Assembly (NCBI RefSeq): GCF_023073915.1
Contig: NZ_JADPKK010000023.1
Span: 434,001 to 498,000, forward strand
DNA from: Bradyrhizobium sp. 149
Lineage (GTDB): Bacteria; Pseudomonadota; Alphaproteobacteria; Rhizobiales; Xanthobacteraceae
Direction: 5' to 3'
DNA: 64,000 bases
A program made the translations under genes and the position numbers. Under the pieces are notes generated by a model. The model worked only from the letters and a program-made list of their open reading frames with translations, made no database searches and was not told the DNA's origin. Below are positions 36,933 to 45,470 of this stretch, piece after piece (the stretch's first letter is position 1; each line of letters starts with the position of its first letter).

Positions 36933-38555
36933 GTGTTCATCATTGCCCAGCTCAGCGATCTGCACGTCCGACCGCCCGGCAAGTTCGCTTACGGCGATGT
37001 CGACACCAACGCGATGTTTCAGAGCGCGATCGACGCCGTGCTGAGGCTCGACCCAAGGCCCGATTGCGTCCTAGTCAGCGGTGACCTGACGGATGGCGGG
37101 CTCGACGAAGAATACGAGATCGTCGCCGCCGGCCTGGCCAGGCTGCCGATGCCGGTGTTCGTCGTTCCCGGCAACCACGACCGGCGCGAGCAGCTCATAT
37201 CGTCGCTCCGCCCGAGCCACCGCTACGTTCCGCCCGACGGGTTCATCAACTTTGTCGTGGACGATTTTCCGCTGCGGCTGATTTTCCTCGACAGCGTCGA
37301 GGCTGGAAAGATCCACGGAACCTTCTGTCCGGCACGGCAACAATGGCTGCTCGACGTGCTCGCGGCCGGACGCGGCAAGCCGACACTTATCGTCATTCAT
37401 CATCCGCCGTTCCTCGTCGGAGCCGACGGGATGGACGATCTGCGCCTCCTCGAAGCTGACGCGCTCGACGCGATCATCAAAGACCATCCGGAAATCGAAC
37501 GCGTGCTGTGCGGTCACTATCACCGTTCGATTACGGTGCGCTATGCGGGAACCGTGGGCTACGTGGCGCCCAGCACGGCGCACCAGGTCGCGCTCGACCT
37601 GCGGTCTGGCAGCACCAATCGCTTCATCAAGGAGCCGCCGGGCTTTGCCTTGCACTGTTGGCGGCCGGATATGGGCATCAGCAGCCATTTTGTTCCGATC
37701 GGAGATTATGGTCGCCCATTAGACCTAGCAGCGCCCGATGGGCACTCTCCGGAGATCGAGCAGCGCAAGAGCCTTCCGACGCTGCTCGCCCGCGCCGGCG
37801 CCGTAGTCAACGAGGCTGCGGCCAGGCTGGTGGCGATGCAATCCACGCCGCTGCGCACCGAGCGCAAGGACCATCTCGACATCGTCACCGAGGCGGATCT
37901 TGCCTCCGAGGCGATCATCGTCGCGGGCTTGAAGGAGCTGAGTCCGGACGCCGGCATCCTGGCCGAGGAGAGCGGCGCGAGCCCAGGGGACAACGCTGCG
38001 CGCTGGATCATCGATCCGCTCGACGGCACGATCAACTACGCGCGGGGACTGCCGTGGTTTTCCGTGACGGTCGCTTACGAGGTTGGCGGCGAGACGAAAC
38101 TCGGCCTGATCAACGCGCCCAAGATCGGACTGACGGCGCGCTATCTGGCTGGGGAAGGCGCGACGATCGATGGCGTGCCCGCACGCGTGTCGACGACGCG
38201 TTCGCTGTCGGATGCGGTCGTCTCGGTGATCCTGACCTCGCACTTCTCGCCCGAGGAGGTCCGACGGACCACGCGCGTGATCGAACTGCTCGGCAGGGTG
38301 GCGCGCGGCGTGCGTATCGTCGTCTCCGGCGCCCTCGAGACGACGATGGTCGCCTCGGGTCGGCTGGACGGCTTTGTTTCACTGAAAGCGGACATCGTCT
38401 CGCACGCGGCCGGGATCCCGATGGTGTGGGCCGGCGGCGGCCAGGTCACGACGCTGACGGGACGTCCGTGCCGCAACGACGATCTCGTCAAGATCGCTTC
38501 CAATGGATTGATCCACGAGGAATTGCTCGCTCTCCTGCGCCAGGCGCTGCAATGA
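36933..38555 (+). CDS. fusion: calcineurin-like phosphodiesterase + inositol-monophosphatase domain
   Basis: From a GTG with a GGACGGAA site, one 540-residue frame encodes two enzymes. Residues 1-265 are a CpdA/GpdQ-type phosphodiesterase: D9/H11, D51 (SGDLTD), N81-H82 (PGNHD), H156-H157 (IHHPP), H195/H197 (GHYH). Residues of about 280-540 are an inositol-monophosphatase fold: E345-E346 (LAEES), D361 and D364 (DPLDGTINY), and an altered last metal motif around D487 (KADIVSHAAG in place of WDxAAG). Together they could cut a phosphodiester and then remove phosphate from the product. It closes the operon that starts at 31731. No frameshift joins the halves; the linker is clean. Confidence 0.9.
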   Translation: MFIIAQLSDLHVRPPGKFAYGDVDTNAMFQSAIDAVLRLDPRPDCVLVSGDLTDGGLDEEYEIVAAGLARLPMPVFVVPGNHDRREQLISSLRPSHRYVPPDGFINFVVDDFPLRLIFLDSVEAGKIHGTFCPARQQWLLDVLAAGRGKPTLIVIHHPPFLVGADGMDDLRLLEADALDAIIKDHPEIERVLCGHYHRSITVRYAGTVGYVAPSTAHQVALDLRSGSTNRFIKEPPGFALHCWRPDMGISSHFVPIGDYGRPLDLAAPDGHSPEIEQRKSLPTLLARAGAVVNEAAARLVAMQSTPLRTERKDHLDIVTEADLASEAIIVAGLKELSPDAGILAEESGASPGDNAARWIIDPLDGTINYARGLPWFSVTVAYEVGGETKLGLINAPKIGLTARYLAGEGATIDGVPARVSTTRSLSDAVVSVILTSHFSPEEVRRTTRVIELLGRVARGVRIVVSGALETTMVASGRLDGFVSLKADIVSHAAGIPMVWAGGGQVTTLTGRPCRNDDLVKIASNGLIHEELLALLRQALQ

Positions 38556-38589
38556 CGAGCAGTTCCAAACCGGCATGACGGACGATCCT

Positions 38590-39009
38590 TCACCCAAGGA
38601 AGCGTTTGGCGCATACGGCCCAGCGGCGGCCTCGCCTTGGGAACAGCTGATCGCGGATGTAGCACGAGGTCGGCGTCAGTCTCGCGCCGCGCGCCTTACG
38701 CCAGACCGCCTTGTCGATCTCCTTCTTGTCGCCGACCTTCAGGCGCCCCGACACCTTCTTGGCCAGGAAGATCGCATCACTCATTCGCCGGCCGTTTCGG
38801 CTCTTCCTCGCTTTTACTTCCTTCCATAGTTTGAACGGCCCGAGGTTCAGCTTGGGAAGCTCCTCTTTGATCTCGCGACGAAGGCAGCTCCTGTCGCTCT
38901 CGCCTGCCCGCCTTCGGCCGCCGGGAAACATCCAGAGCCCGTCGCGCCTGCGCCGCACCAGGAGAACGCGCCCTTTTCTTGCGACGACCAACTTCGACGA
39001 TTTCGCCAT
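38590..39009 (-). CDS. Nudix hydrolase
   Basis: The 139-residue protein shows a nearly complete Nudix box (GRRRAGESDRSCLRREIKEE followed by L), which binds Mg and cleaves nucleoside-diphosphate-linked substrates. The N-terminal strand (KLVVARKGRVLLVRRRRDGL) and the C-terminal helix are normal. It is very basic and ends VCAKRFLG. It converges with the phosphodiesterase-phosphatase fusion, 34 bases apart. Its substrate cannot be predicted. Confidence 0.85.
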   Translation of the reverse strand: MAKSSKLVVARKGRVLLVRRRRDGLWMFPGGRRRAGESDRSCLRREIKEELPKLNLGPFKLWKEVKARKSRNGRRMSDAIFLAKKVSGRLKVGDKKEIDKAVWRKARGARLTPTSCYIRDQLFPRRGRRWAVCAKRFLG

Positions 39010-39068
39010 CACGACAGGTCCTGCTTCTGTGCCTATCCCACTGCACCAGCTCTTGGATAGCGCTCAAT

Positions 39069-40088
39069 CTACGGGCAGATGATCGCCTTGATGATGCCAT
39101 CGCGCCGCGCGACCTGCTGCTCGAACGCGGCGGGCGTCTGCTCGAGCGAGAACCGGTGCGTGGCCAGCGGCGCCAGCTTGATCTGCCCGGCATGCGCAAG
39201 CGCGATGGCTCGCGGATAGACTTCCGGCATGCGGCGTGAAAACTTGATCGACAGGCCCTTCCGGCGCGACTCGGCGCCGCTGAGGATGTACTGGTTGTTC
39301 TCGGGGATGCCGACGAGAACGACCCGGCCACCGATACGGGCGCAACGCGCCGCATGCTCGAAGCCATGCGAGGAGTCGGTCGCCTCGATCACCAGATCGA
39401 CGCCGCGGCCTTCGGTGGCATCTCCGATCTCGGCATAGCTGCGGCACGCCACATCCGCCCCGAGGTCGCAGGCCAGCGCGGTGCGCTGCTCGACGGGGTC
39501 GATCGCGACGATCTTTCCGCTGCCTGCGAATCGCGCCAGTTGCACCAGCAACAATCCCACCGGCCCGCAGCCGAGCACCGCCACGGTTTCCAGCAGCCGC
39601 GGACGCGCCAGATCCATGGCGTGGATTGCGACGCCGAGCGTCTCCAGGATCGCCGCGCCGGCCGGGTCGATGCTGTCCGGCATCAAATGCACGGCGGATC
39701 TGGGCACGCAGACGAATTCGGCCATGGCGCCGTTGTGAGGGGCGTAGCCGAGGAACTTGACATTGGGGCAGAGATTGGTGTGGCCGCGGTGACACCACTC
39801 ACAGTGGCCGCAGGAAATGGAGGGATCGACCGCCACCAGCGCGTCGGCCGAGAGCCCCGCTTTGCGCGCCGAATCCGGCGTGAGCACGCCCGAGAATTCA
39901 TGCCCAAGGACGAATGGCCTAACGTGCGTCCGGCCGGTTGTTCCGCCCTCGAGATAGGAATGCAGGTCGCTGCCGCAGACGCCAACAGCCTTGACGCGGA
40001 CGATGAGCTCGTCCTCCGCGGGCGGCCTCGGCTCGGGGATATCAAGGACGCGGATATCACGAATGTCCTGGAGCACCGCAGCGCGCAT
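39069..40088 (-). CDS. zinc-dependent MDR-family polyol/alcohol dehydrogenase
   Basis: The start at 40088 (MRAAVLQDIRDIRVLDIPEP) has an AGAAGGA site; an ATG 12 codons upstream abuts an operator-like palindrome and has no such site. The 339-residue protein has catalytic zinc ligands Cys (GVCGSDLHSY) and His-Glu (LGHEFSG), a four-Cys structural zinc lobe (CGHCEWCHRGHTNLC), and a nucleotide fold (GCGPVGLLLVQLA) with an acid at the end of strand 2 (VAIDP), indicating NAD. It belongs with sorbitol, ribitol and threonine dehydrogenases. The SorC regulator upstream suggests sugar-alcohol oxidation. Confidence 0.87.
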   Translation of the reverse strand: MRAAVLQDIRDIRVLDIPEPRPPAEDELIVRVKAVGVCGSDLHSYLEGGTTGRTHVRPFVLGHEFSGVLTPDSARKAGLSADALVAVDPSISCGHCEWCHRGHTNLCPNVKFLGYAPHNGAMAEFVCVPRSAVHLMPDSIDPAGAAILETLGVAIHAMDLARPRLLETVAVLGCGPVGLLLVQLARFAGSGKIVAIDPVEQRTALACDLGADVACRSYAEIGDATEGRGVDLVIEATDSSHGFEHAARCARIGGRVVLVGIPENNQYILSGAESRRKGLSIKFSRRMPEVYPRAIALAHAGQIKLAPLATHRFSLEQTPAAFEQQVARRDGIIKAIICP

Positions 40089-40125
40089 GTCGACGCTATC
40101 CTTCTGAGCAATTGACTCCTCCATA

Positions 40126-40155
40126 TTACATATGTAACTTCGAAGTGACAAATGC
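40126..40155. promoter_or_regulatory. tandem operator-like sites upstream of the polyol dehydrogenase
   Basis: TTACATATGTAA at 40126-40137 is a perfect 12-bp palindrome. A second, weaker copy, ACAAATGC, lies at 40148-40155 with its centre 20 bp away. The same core (ACATATGT, ACATTTGT) occurs as a pair before ugpB. The adjacent SorC-family gene is the probable regulator. Confidence 0.6.
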
Positions 40156-40239
40156 TTTTGCGGCCAATCGGCGCTTACGAGGGCTATCGCGCCACCCGTG
40201 TTGAAGGCGCGTCTCCCCCTATCCGTCGCGAAAATTCGG

Positions 40240-41187
40240 CTATTTCTGCTTGTCGATCAGTTTCAGCGCGGCAACGGCGGCGTTCTCGTCGGTCACCAGC
40301 ACCTTGCCGATCCGGCCGCGCAGCACCGCGGCGATGATCGGCGCCTTGTTGAGCCCGCCGGCAATCAGCATCGACGTCGGCACGCGCGCCAGCTTGTCGA
40401 GCGGCAGTGCAATGGCACGGCTGTTGATGCCATGATCGATCGGCTGGCCGGTCTTGTCGAGAAACTGCGCCAGGATGTCGCCGACGGCGCCTGCCGCCCG
40501 CAGCTGCTCGGCACGCACGTCCGGTGGCAGCCCATGGCGCATCAGGAGCGAGCGCGGTGTCAAATCTCCCATGCTCAAAAGCGCAAGATCGATCCGATCA
40601 ACGCTGTTCAGCACCTCCTGATAGACCTCTTGAGCCAAAAAGGTGTCGCGCGAGCGCCGGCTGCTGACGAAGATTGGGGCGGCCAGATAGCTGCACTGGG
40701 CGTGCAGCCGGTGTGCGAGCTCACCAGCAATTTCGAAGGTGTTAAGCTCTAGTCCGCGCGACAGGCCTCCCATCATGGAGACGATGGACAGTTCGGGATA
40801 GTCCGCCGACGTGACGTAACGGATGGTCTCGCGCAAGGTCGAGCCCCAACCGATGCCGATGATGCGCGGGCGCTTCTGCTCGAGGAATTTCGATAGATAC
40901 GCTCCCGCCGCCATCCCGATCAGACGGCCGACCTGCTCGGGATTCTCCGGGCTCGGGATGACGACGGCATCCTCGAGGCCGCATTCCCGGCACAGGCGAT
41001 GCTCCAGTTCCGTGCAGCTCGCAAAGGCGGAGTTGAGGCGAATGTTGACGATGCCGGTCTGCCGGGCCTCCGACAGCATGCGGTTGACGCGGGCGCGGGT
41101 CAGCCCGAGCCGCTCGCCGATGTCGGCCTGGGTCAGGTTCTCCATGTAGTAGAGCCAGGCGACCCGCAGGATGGTTTGATCGGTCAT
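40240..41187 (-). CDS. SorC/DeoR-family sugar-responsive transcriptional regulator
   Basis: The 315-residue protein begins with a helix-turn-helix (LTQADIGERLGLTRARVNRM) and then has the SorC sugar-binding domain: GIGWGSTLRETIRYV, MMGGLSRG, LLSMGDLT, and the VTDENAAVAAL end. Members bind phosphorylated sugars or polyols and include EryD-type erythritol and sorbitol regulators. It is followed by the polyol dehydrogenase and preceded by the PhoD remnant and the ugp genes. The tandem palindromes next to both groups are its likely targets. Effector inferred to be a polyol phosphate. Confidence 0.9.
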   Translation of the reverse strand: MTDQTILRVAWLYYMENLTQADIGERLGLTRARVNRMLSEARQTGIVNIRLNSAFASCTELEHRLCRECGLEDAVVIPSPENPEQVGRLIGMAAGAYLSKFLEQKRPRIIGIGWGSTLRETIRYVTSADYPELSIVSMMGGLSRGLELNTFEIAGELAHRLHAQCSYLAAPIFVSSRRSRDTFLAQEVYQEVLNSVDRIDLALLSMGDLTPRSLLMRHGLPPDVRAEQLRAAGAVGDILAQFLDKTGQPIDHGINSRAIALPLDKLARVPTSMLIAGGLNKAPIIAAVLRGRIGKVLVTDENAAVAALKLIDKQK

Positions 41188-41331
41188 GGCGCAGCCCCCC
41201 GCAGCGGCCTCAAAGCACAGTCAGACGTCGGGACATTTGAGGCGATCTTTCGTTGGCCGTCAAATCTGTGCCGCGCGGATCTCACCATGCGGCCCTCGCG
41301 CCCGGCACGCCATCCTCGACCACAAAGCTCG

Positions 41332-42741
41332 TCAGCCGGCGCACGGCGCTCCCGCGTCCTTGACGTCGTCGATCACCTCGAATCCCACAGTGCAATGCTC
41401 GGCGTCGAGGTCGACGGTCGCATAGCCGCGCTTGTCGCCACGCGCATAGACCAGATGCGGGTCCGCCGCCAGCGCCTTGCGCACACTGGCTTCGCTCGGC
41501 CCGTCCGAGGTGATCGACGTGCCGACGAACTCGGTCGCAATGGTAGGTCCTTCCGGTCGAGCGAAATCGTGCTTCAGATCGGCCGTAAAGAAGGCGTGAC
41601 GATCACCGCCGATCACGATCGGATTGCGCCGGCGATGCGCCACGAGCGAATCGAGGAGCCGCTGGCGTGCATTGGGATAGCCGTCCCAGCCGTCCGTCCA
41701 GAAATGCGTGCCTTCGTCCCCTCCCGCTTGTGCTGCGCCATCAGTGTCTGCTGCGCGACGACTGTCCAGCGGCCGAGGCAGTGGCGCAGGCTGGCATCGA
41801 ACCATTGCTTCTGTTCCTGGCCCAGCATTGTCCGCGCTTCGTCCGTCCGGCGTGCACACTCCGTCACCCAGGTCGGCCGCCTGCTTCCGACACACGCCGA
41901 TGCCGAGCGATATTGCCGGTTGTCGAGCAGCAGCACGTCGAGCATGTCGCCGAAGCGATAGTGCGCATAGATCGTGGCATCTGCGCCGCGCGGCCGAGCC
42001 GGAGGTGAGAGCGGCATGTGCTCGTAATAGGCCTGATAGGCCGCCGCGCGGATCTTCAGGAACTGACCGGGGTCGCGCACCGTGTAGGAGCGATCATTGG
42101 CATAGTCGTCCATCACCTCGTGGTCGTCCCCGACCGTAAGCCAGAGAAGGGCAGCGTGCGCCGCTTGCAGGTCGGGATCGCTCTTGAGCGCATAGCGGTT
42201 GCGGAATTCCTCGAGCGTCGTCGGAATTCCGACGCCGTGCTGGCGGAGTGGTGCGATCCCCAGGATTTCTCATAGATGTAGTCGCCGAGATGCACGACGA
42301 GGTCGAGATCGCGTGCCGCCATGCCGCGGTAGGAGGGCGCGCTACGGGTGCGTCCGATCGGACTCAGGGCCTGACCGGCGCGGAAGCGGTACCAATAGAC
42401 TCGGTCCGGTCGCAGCCCCTTCGCCTCGGCATGCACCGAATGCGCAAGCTCTGCCGTCGCCCGAACGACGCCGCGGCAGACGACGCGCCAGAAGGCCTCT
42501 TCGTCCACAACCTGCCATTCGACGTCCACTGATGCGTCCTGCTTGCCGCCCGCCCTCGAGCGGCTGCGCCGCAAGGCGGGTCGACAGAATGACGCGGTCC
42601 CCCCCGCGGGCATCCGGAGGCAACACCGAGCGTGAAAAGATCCGCAGTGAACGACACCGGCGCTCCTCGCACGAACCCAACCGGCGCGGCTAAGGCGGCG
42701 CTCGCCAGCGATGCCATGAGAAAGTGAGGGCGGGGAATCAT
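41332..42741 (-). pseudogene. PhoD-type alkaline phosphatase/phosphodiesterase, multiple frameshifts
   Basis: The ATG at 42741 overlaps the ugpQ-like stop (ATGA), so this was the last gene of that operon. Frames in order give a signal sequence, DLFTLGVASG, RVILSTRLAAQPLEG, WYRFRAG-like text, MAARDLDLVVHLGDYIYEKS (metal site), MDDYANDRSYTVRDPGQFLK, then WTVVAQQTLMAQHKREG and NPIVIGGDRHAFFTADLK. At least four frame changes and a short deletion after RTRSAP are needed. PhoD enzymes cleave phosphodiesters, including teichoic acids in Bacillus. This copy is dead. Confidence 0.88.
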
Positions 42742-43499
42742 GGGCGCGCCGGCATCGTTTCGAGCCTGCGGCGAATGCTCACAGCGAGATCCGGCCGATC
42801 GGTCGTGATCTGCCGCACCGGTTGGGTAAGCCAATAAGCAATATCCTCTGGCTCGTTGGTCACCCATGCACCGAGACGCTCCGACCCGAGCATCTTCAGG
42901 GCGAGCGGCAAGGCGAGCCCCAGGAGCGATTTTTCAACTGCGACGACGCAGTCGCGAATGGTGGCCAATTGCGTCAGCGCGGGCTCAATTCCGCCCATCA
43001 TCTCCGCCGAACGACGATCGAGCGAAACCAGCACACGCGCCTCCGGCCAGAGCCGGCGCACGGTCTCGATCACGCCGGGCACGAAGCAGGTGATAACAGT
43101 GCGCCGTTCCAGGCCCCGGCGCTTGATCTGGTCGATCAGCCGTGCCTCCAGCCCTGAATAGAGGTTGCCGAGCGCGTCCGTCTTGATCTCGATATGCAGT
43201 TCGAGCGTGGTTTCGCTGAACACATCGAGCACATCGTCCAGGGATGGAATGCACTCATCACCGGAATCGCGAAGGCGCGTTGCCGTCAAGCGTCGCAGGC
43301 TGCGCTCGCCCACCGGCCCGCTCTCGAATGTGGTGCGATCGAGCAGCGGATCATGGATCACGACAAGCCCGCCGTCCGTGCTCTGATGGACGTCGAACTC
43401 GACTGCGTCGACCCCTTCCCTGCAAAGGTTGCGAAAGCCCGTCAGGCTGTTCTCCGGCCAAAGATTGCGTCCGCCGCGATGCCCGGCGATAAAAACCAT
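42738..43499 (-). CDS. ugpQ: glycerophosphodiester phosphodiesterase (UgpQ/GlpQ type)
   Basis: The 253-residue enzyme has the GDPD barrel motifs: H7-R8-G9 and PEN (AGHRGGRNLWPENS), the metal site EFDVHQSTDG, the second catalytic His in VVIHDP, and EIKT. No signal peptide is present, so it acts in the cytoplasm like UgpQ. It hydrolyses glycerophosphodiesters to sn-glycerol-3-phosphate and an alcohol, which could be a polyol. It follows the ugpE-like permease gene by eight bases, which matches ugp operons. The C-terminal end (MPARP) overlaps the PhoD remnant. Confidence 0.92.
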   Translation of the reverse strand: MVFIAGHRGGRNLWPENSLTGFRNLCREGVDAVEFDVHQSTDGGLVVIHDPLLDRTTFESGPVGERSLRRLTATRLRDSGDECIPSLDDVLDVFSETTLELHIEIKTDALGNLYSGLEARLIDQIKRRGLERRTVITCFVPGVIETVRRLWPEARVLVSLDRRSAEMMGGIEPALTQLATIRDCVVAVEKSLLGLALPLALKMLGSERLGAWVTNEPEDIAYWLTQPVRQITTDRPDLAVSIRRRLETMPARP

Positions 43500-43507
43500 G
43501 ATCAGTC

Positions 43508-44428
43508 CTATTTGCTGCTGTCGACAAGACCCTTGATGAACCAGCGTTGCAACAGCAGAACGACCAACACTGGCGGCAACATCGTGAGGAGCGCACCACT
43601 CATGGCGATGTTCCAGGCGGGCTCACTGTCGGAGCGGGGGATCAGACCCTTCAACGCGATGACCGCCGTCGCCATGTCCTTATCGGTGGTGAATAGTAAC
43701 GGCCAGAGATACTGATTCCAGCCGAACAGGAATAGGATGATGGCGAGCGCCACCATATTCGGAACGGACAGCGGCAGCAGAATGCTCCAGAAGAAGTGCA
43801 GCGGCGAGGCGCCATCCAGCCTCGCCGCCTCGCATAACTCATCCGGGATCGTCAGGAAGAATTGGCGAAAAAGGAATGTGGCAGTGGCTGAGGCGATCAG
43901 CGGGAGGATCAGCCCGGGATAGGTGTTGACCATGTTCCATTCGAGGGCGATCGCGACCTCGTGACCGCTGATCCAGCCCCAGAGATCCGCGACATACACG
44001 CTATCCAAGAGCCATTGCAGGGGTAGCGCCGCATTTGCCACGGCCTCGAAGGTCGGTACGATCCGAACCTCGATCGGCAGCATCAGCGATACGAAGATGA
44101 GCCAGAATGCGAGCATTCGATAGCGGAACCGAAAGTAGGTGATGGCGAAGGCCGAGAGCAGCGATACTGCGATCTTGCCGGCCGTGATGCCGAGCGCCAC
44201 GATAATCGAATTGGCGAAGGTCCGGCTGAAGTTGCCCTTGCTCCAGGCCAGCTGCAGATTGTCGAAGAATTGGCCTCCCGGCAGCCACGGCAACGGCACC
44301 TTCTGCACCTCGGCCACCGTGAGCGAGCCCGCCACGAACGCGAAATACAGCGGTACGCAGACCATGAGCGCGCCGACGATCAGGATCGCGTGACAGACCA
44401 GGTTGAGAACCGGCGAGCGTTCCACCAT
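43508..44428 (-). CDS. ugpE: sn-glycerol-3-phosphate ABC importer permease
   Basis: The 306-residue protein has six membrane helices and the EAA loop (CEAARLDGASPLHFFWSILL). MLPIEVRIVPTFE and WPLLFTTDKDMATAVIALKG match UgpE rather than generic maltose permeases. The loop between helices 3 and 4 carries an extra stretch (ALPLQWLLDSVYVADLWGWI) not usual in E. coli UgpE. It lies four bases after ugpA and eight before the GDPD gene. Confidence 0.88.
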   Translation of the reverse strand: MVERSPVLNLVCHAILIVGALMVCVPLYFAFVAGSLTVAEVQKVPLPWLPGGQFFDNLQLAWSKGNFSRTFANSIIVALGITAGKIAVSLLSAFAITYFRFRYRMLAFWLIFVSLMLPIEVRIVPTFEAVANAALPLQWLLDSVYVADLWGWISGHEVAIALEWNMVNTYPGLILPLIASATATFLFRQFFLTIPDELCEAARLDGASPLHFFWSILLPLSVPNMVALAIILFLFGWNQYLWPLLFTTDKDMATAVIALKGLIPRSDSEPAWNIAMSGALLTMLPPVLVVLLLQRWFIKGLVDSSK

Positions 44429-44432
44429 CCGG

Positions 44433-45470
44433 CTAGACTCCGTAATTGACCTTGCGGTCGAAGTAGCGGAATTGCAGCAGCGTGCAGATCAGCGCAAAGC
44501 TCATCAAGAGAACCGACTGTGCGGCCGAAGAGCCGAGATCGAGATTGACGAAGCCGTCGACGAAGACCTTGTAGACCAGAATGTTGGTTGCACCGGCCGG
44601 CCCGCCTTTCGTCACCGCATCGATGATGGCGAAGGTTTCGAAGAAGCCATAAATGAAGTTCATCACTGTGAGAAAGAAGATGGTGGGCCCGAGCATCGGC
44701 AGCGCGATCGAGACGAAGCGACGGATCGGTCCCGCGCCGTCCACAGCGGCAGCCTCCATCAGCGACACCGGTACCGCGAGCAACCCCACCACCAGAAAGA
44801 TATAGTCGTAGCAGATGTGCTTCCAAGACGCGGCGAGCGTCACCAGGATCAGCGCATCAGTCGGATTGAGGTTAGGGTCCCATGCAACGCCGAAACTGTG
44901 CAGCACCTGCGCGAGCGGGCCCACCGCCGGATTGAACAAGAAGGCCCACAGGATGCCGGCAATCGCGGGCGCAATGGCATAGGGCAACAGGATGATGGTG
45001 CGATAGGCCGAACGGCCGCGTACGATCCTGTCGGTCGCGAACGCCAGCACGAGCGCGCTGCCCAGCGTGAGCACGTTCTGCGCCAGCGTGAACCAGAACG
45101 TCACCGCGATCGACTGGCGGTAGTCGCTACTCGCAAGCAGTGCCTTGAAATTGTCGAACCACACGAACTGGACGTTGGTCCCGAAGGGATCGCTGAGCAG
45201 GACGGATTGCATCAGCGCCCGCAGCGACGGAATGAAGAAGAAGAACAGCAGGATCAGCAATTGCGGCAGCAACAGCAGCGTCGGCAGACCGGGACCGTCG
45301 CCGAAATTGGCTCGTTTCAGTCCGGCCTCTTCACGCCGCCGCGTCTTTCCCGACGCGCGCGATCGACCGGCGGATGCCACCGGCACGGCCTTGGACCCAC
45401 CGCCCCCGTGCCTTCGCTGAAGCACGGGGGCGCGTGCCTCGCGCCACGGGATGGACAGGCGCAACGTCAT
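44433..45470 (-). CDS. ugpA: sn-glycerol-3-phosphate ABC importer permease
   Basis: The ATG at 45470 overlaps the ugpB stop (ATGA). The first 50 residues are an unusual Arg-rich, non-conserved extension; the family part begins at LPTLLLLPQLLILLFFFFIP. Six helices follow, with the EAA loop (MEAAAVDGAGPIRRFVSIAL) and the FFETFAIIDAVTKGGPAGAT signature of UgpA. An internal start might also be used, but none has a clear ribosome-binding site. It pairs with UgpE. Confidence 0.88.
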   Translation of the reverse strand: MTLRLSIPWREARAPVLQRRHGGGGSKAVPVASAGRSRASGKTRRREEAGLKRANFGDGPGLPTLLLLPQLLILLFFFFIPSLRALMQSVLLSDPFGTNVQFVWFDNFKALLASSDYRQSIAVTFWFTLAQNVLTLGSALVLAFATDRIVRGRSAYRTIILLPYAIAPAIAGILWAFLFNPAVGPLAQVLHSFGVAWDPNLNPTDALILVTLAASWKHICYDYIFLVVGLLAVPVSLMEAAAVDGAGPIRRFVSIALPMLGPTIFFLTVMNFIYGFFETFAIIDAVTKGGPAGATNILVYKVFVDGFVNLDLGSSAAQSVLLMSFALICTLLQFRYFDRKVNYGV

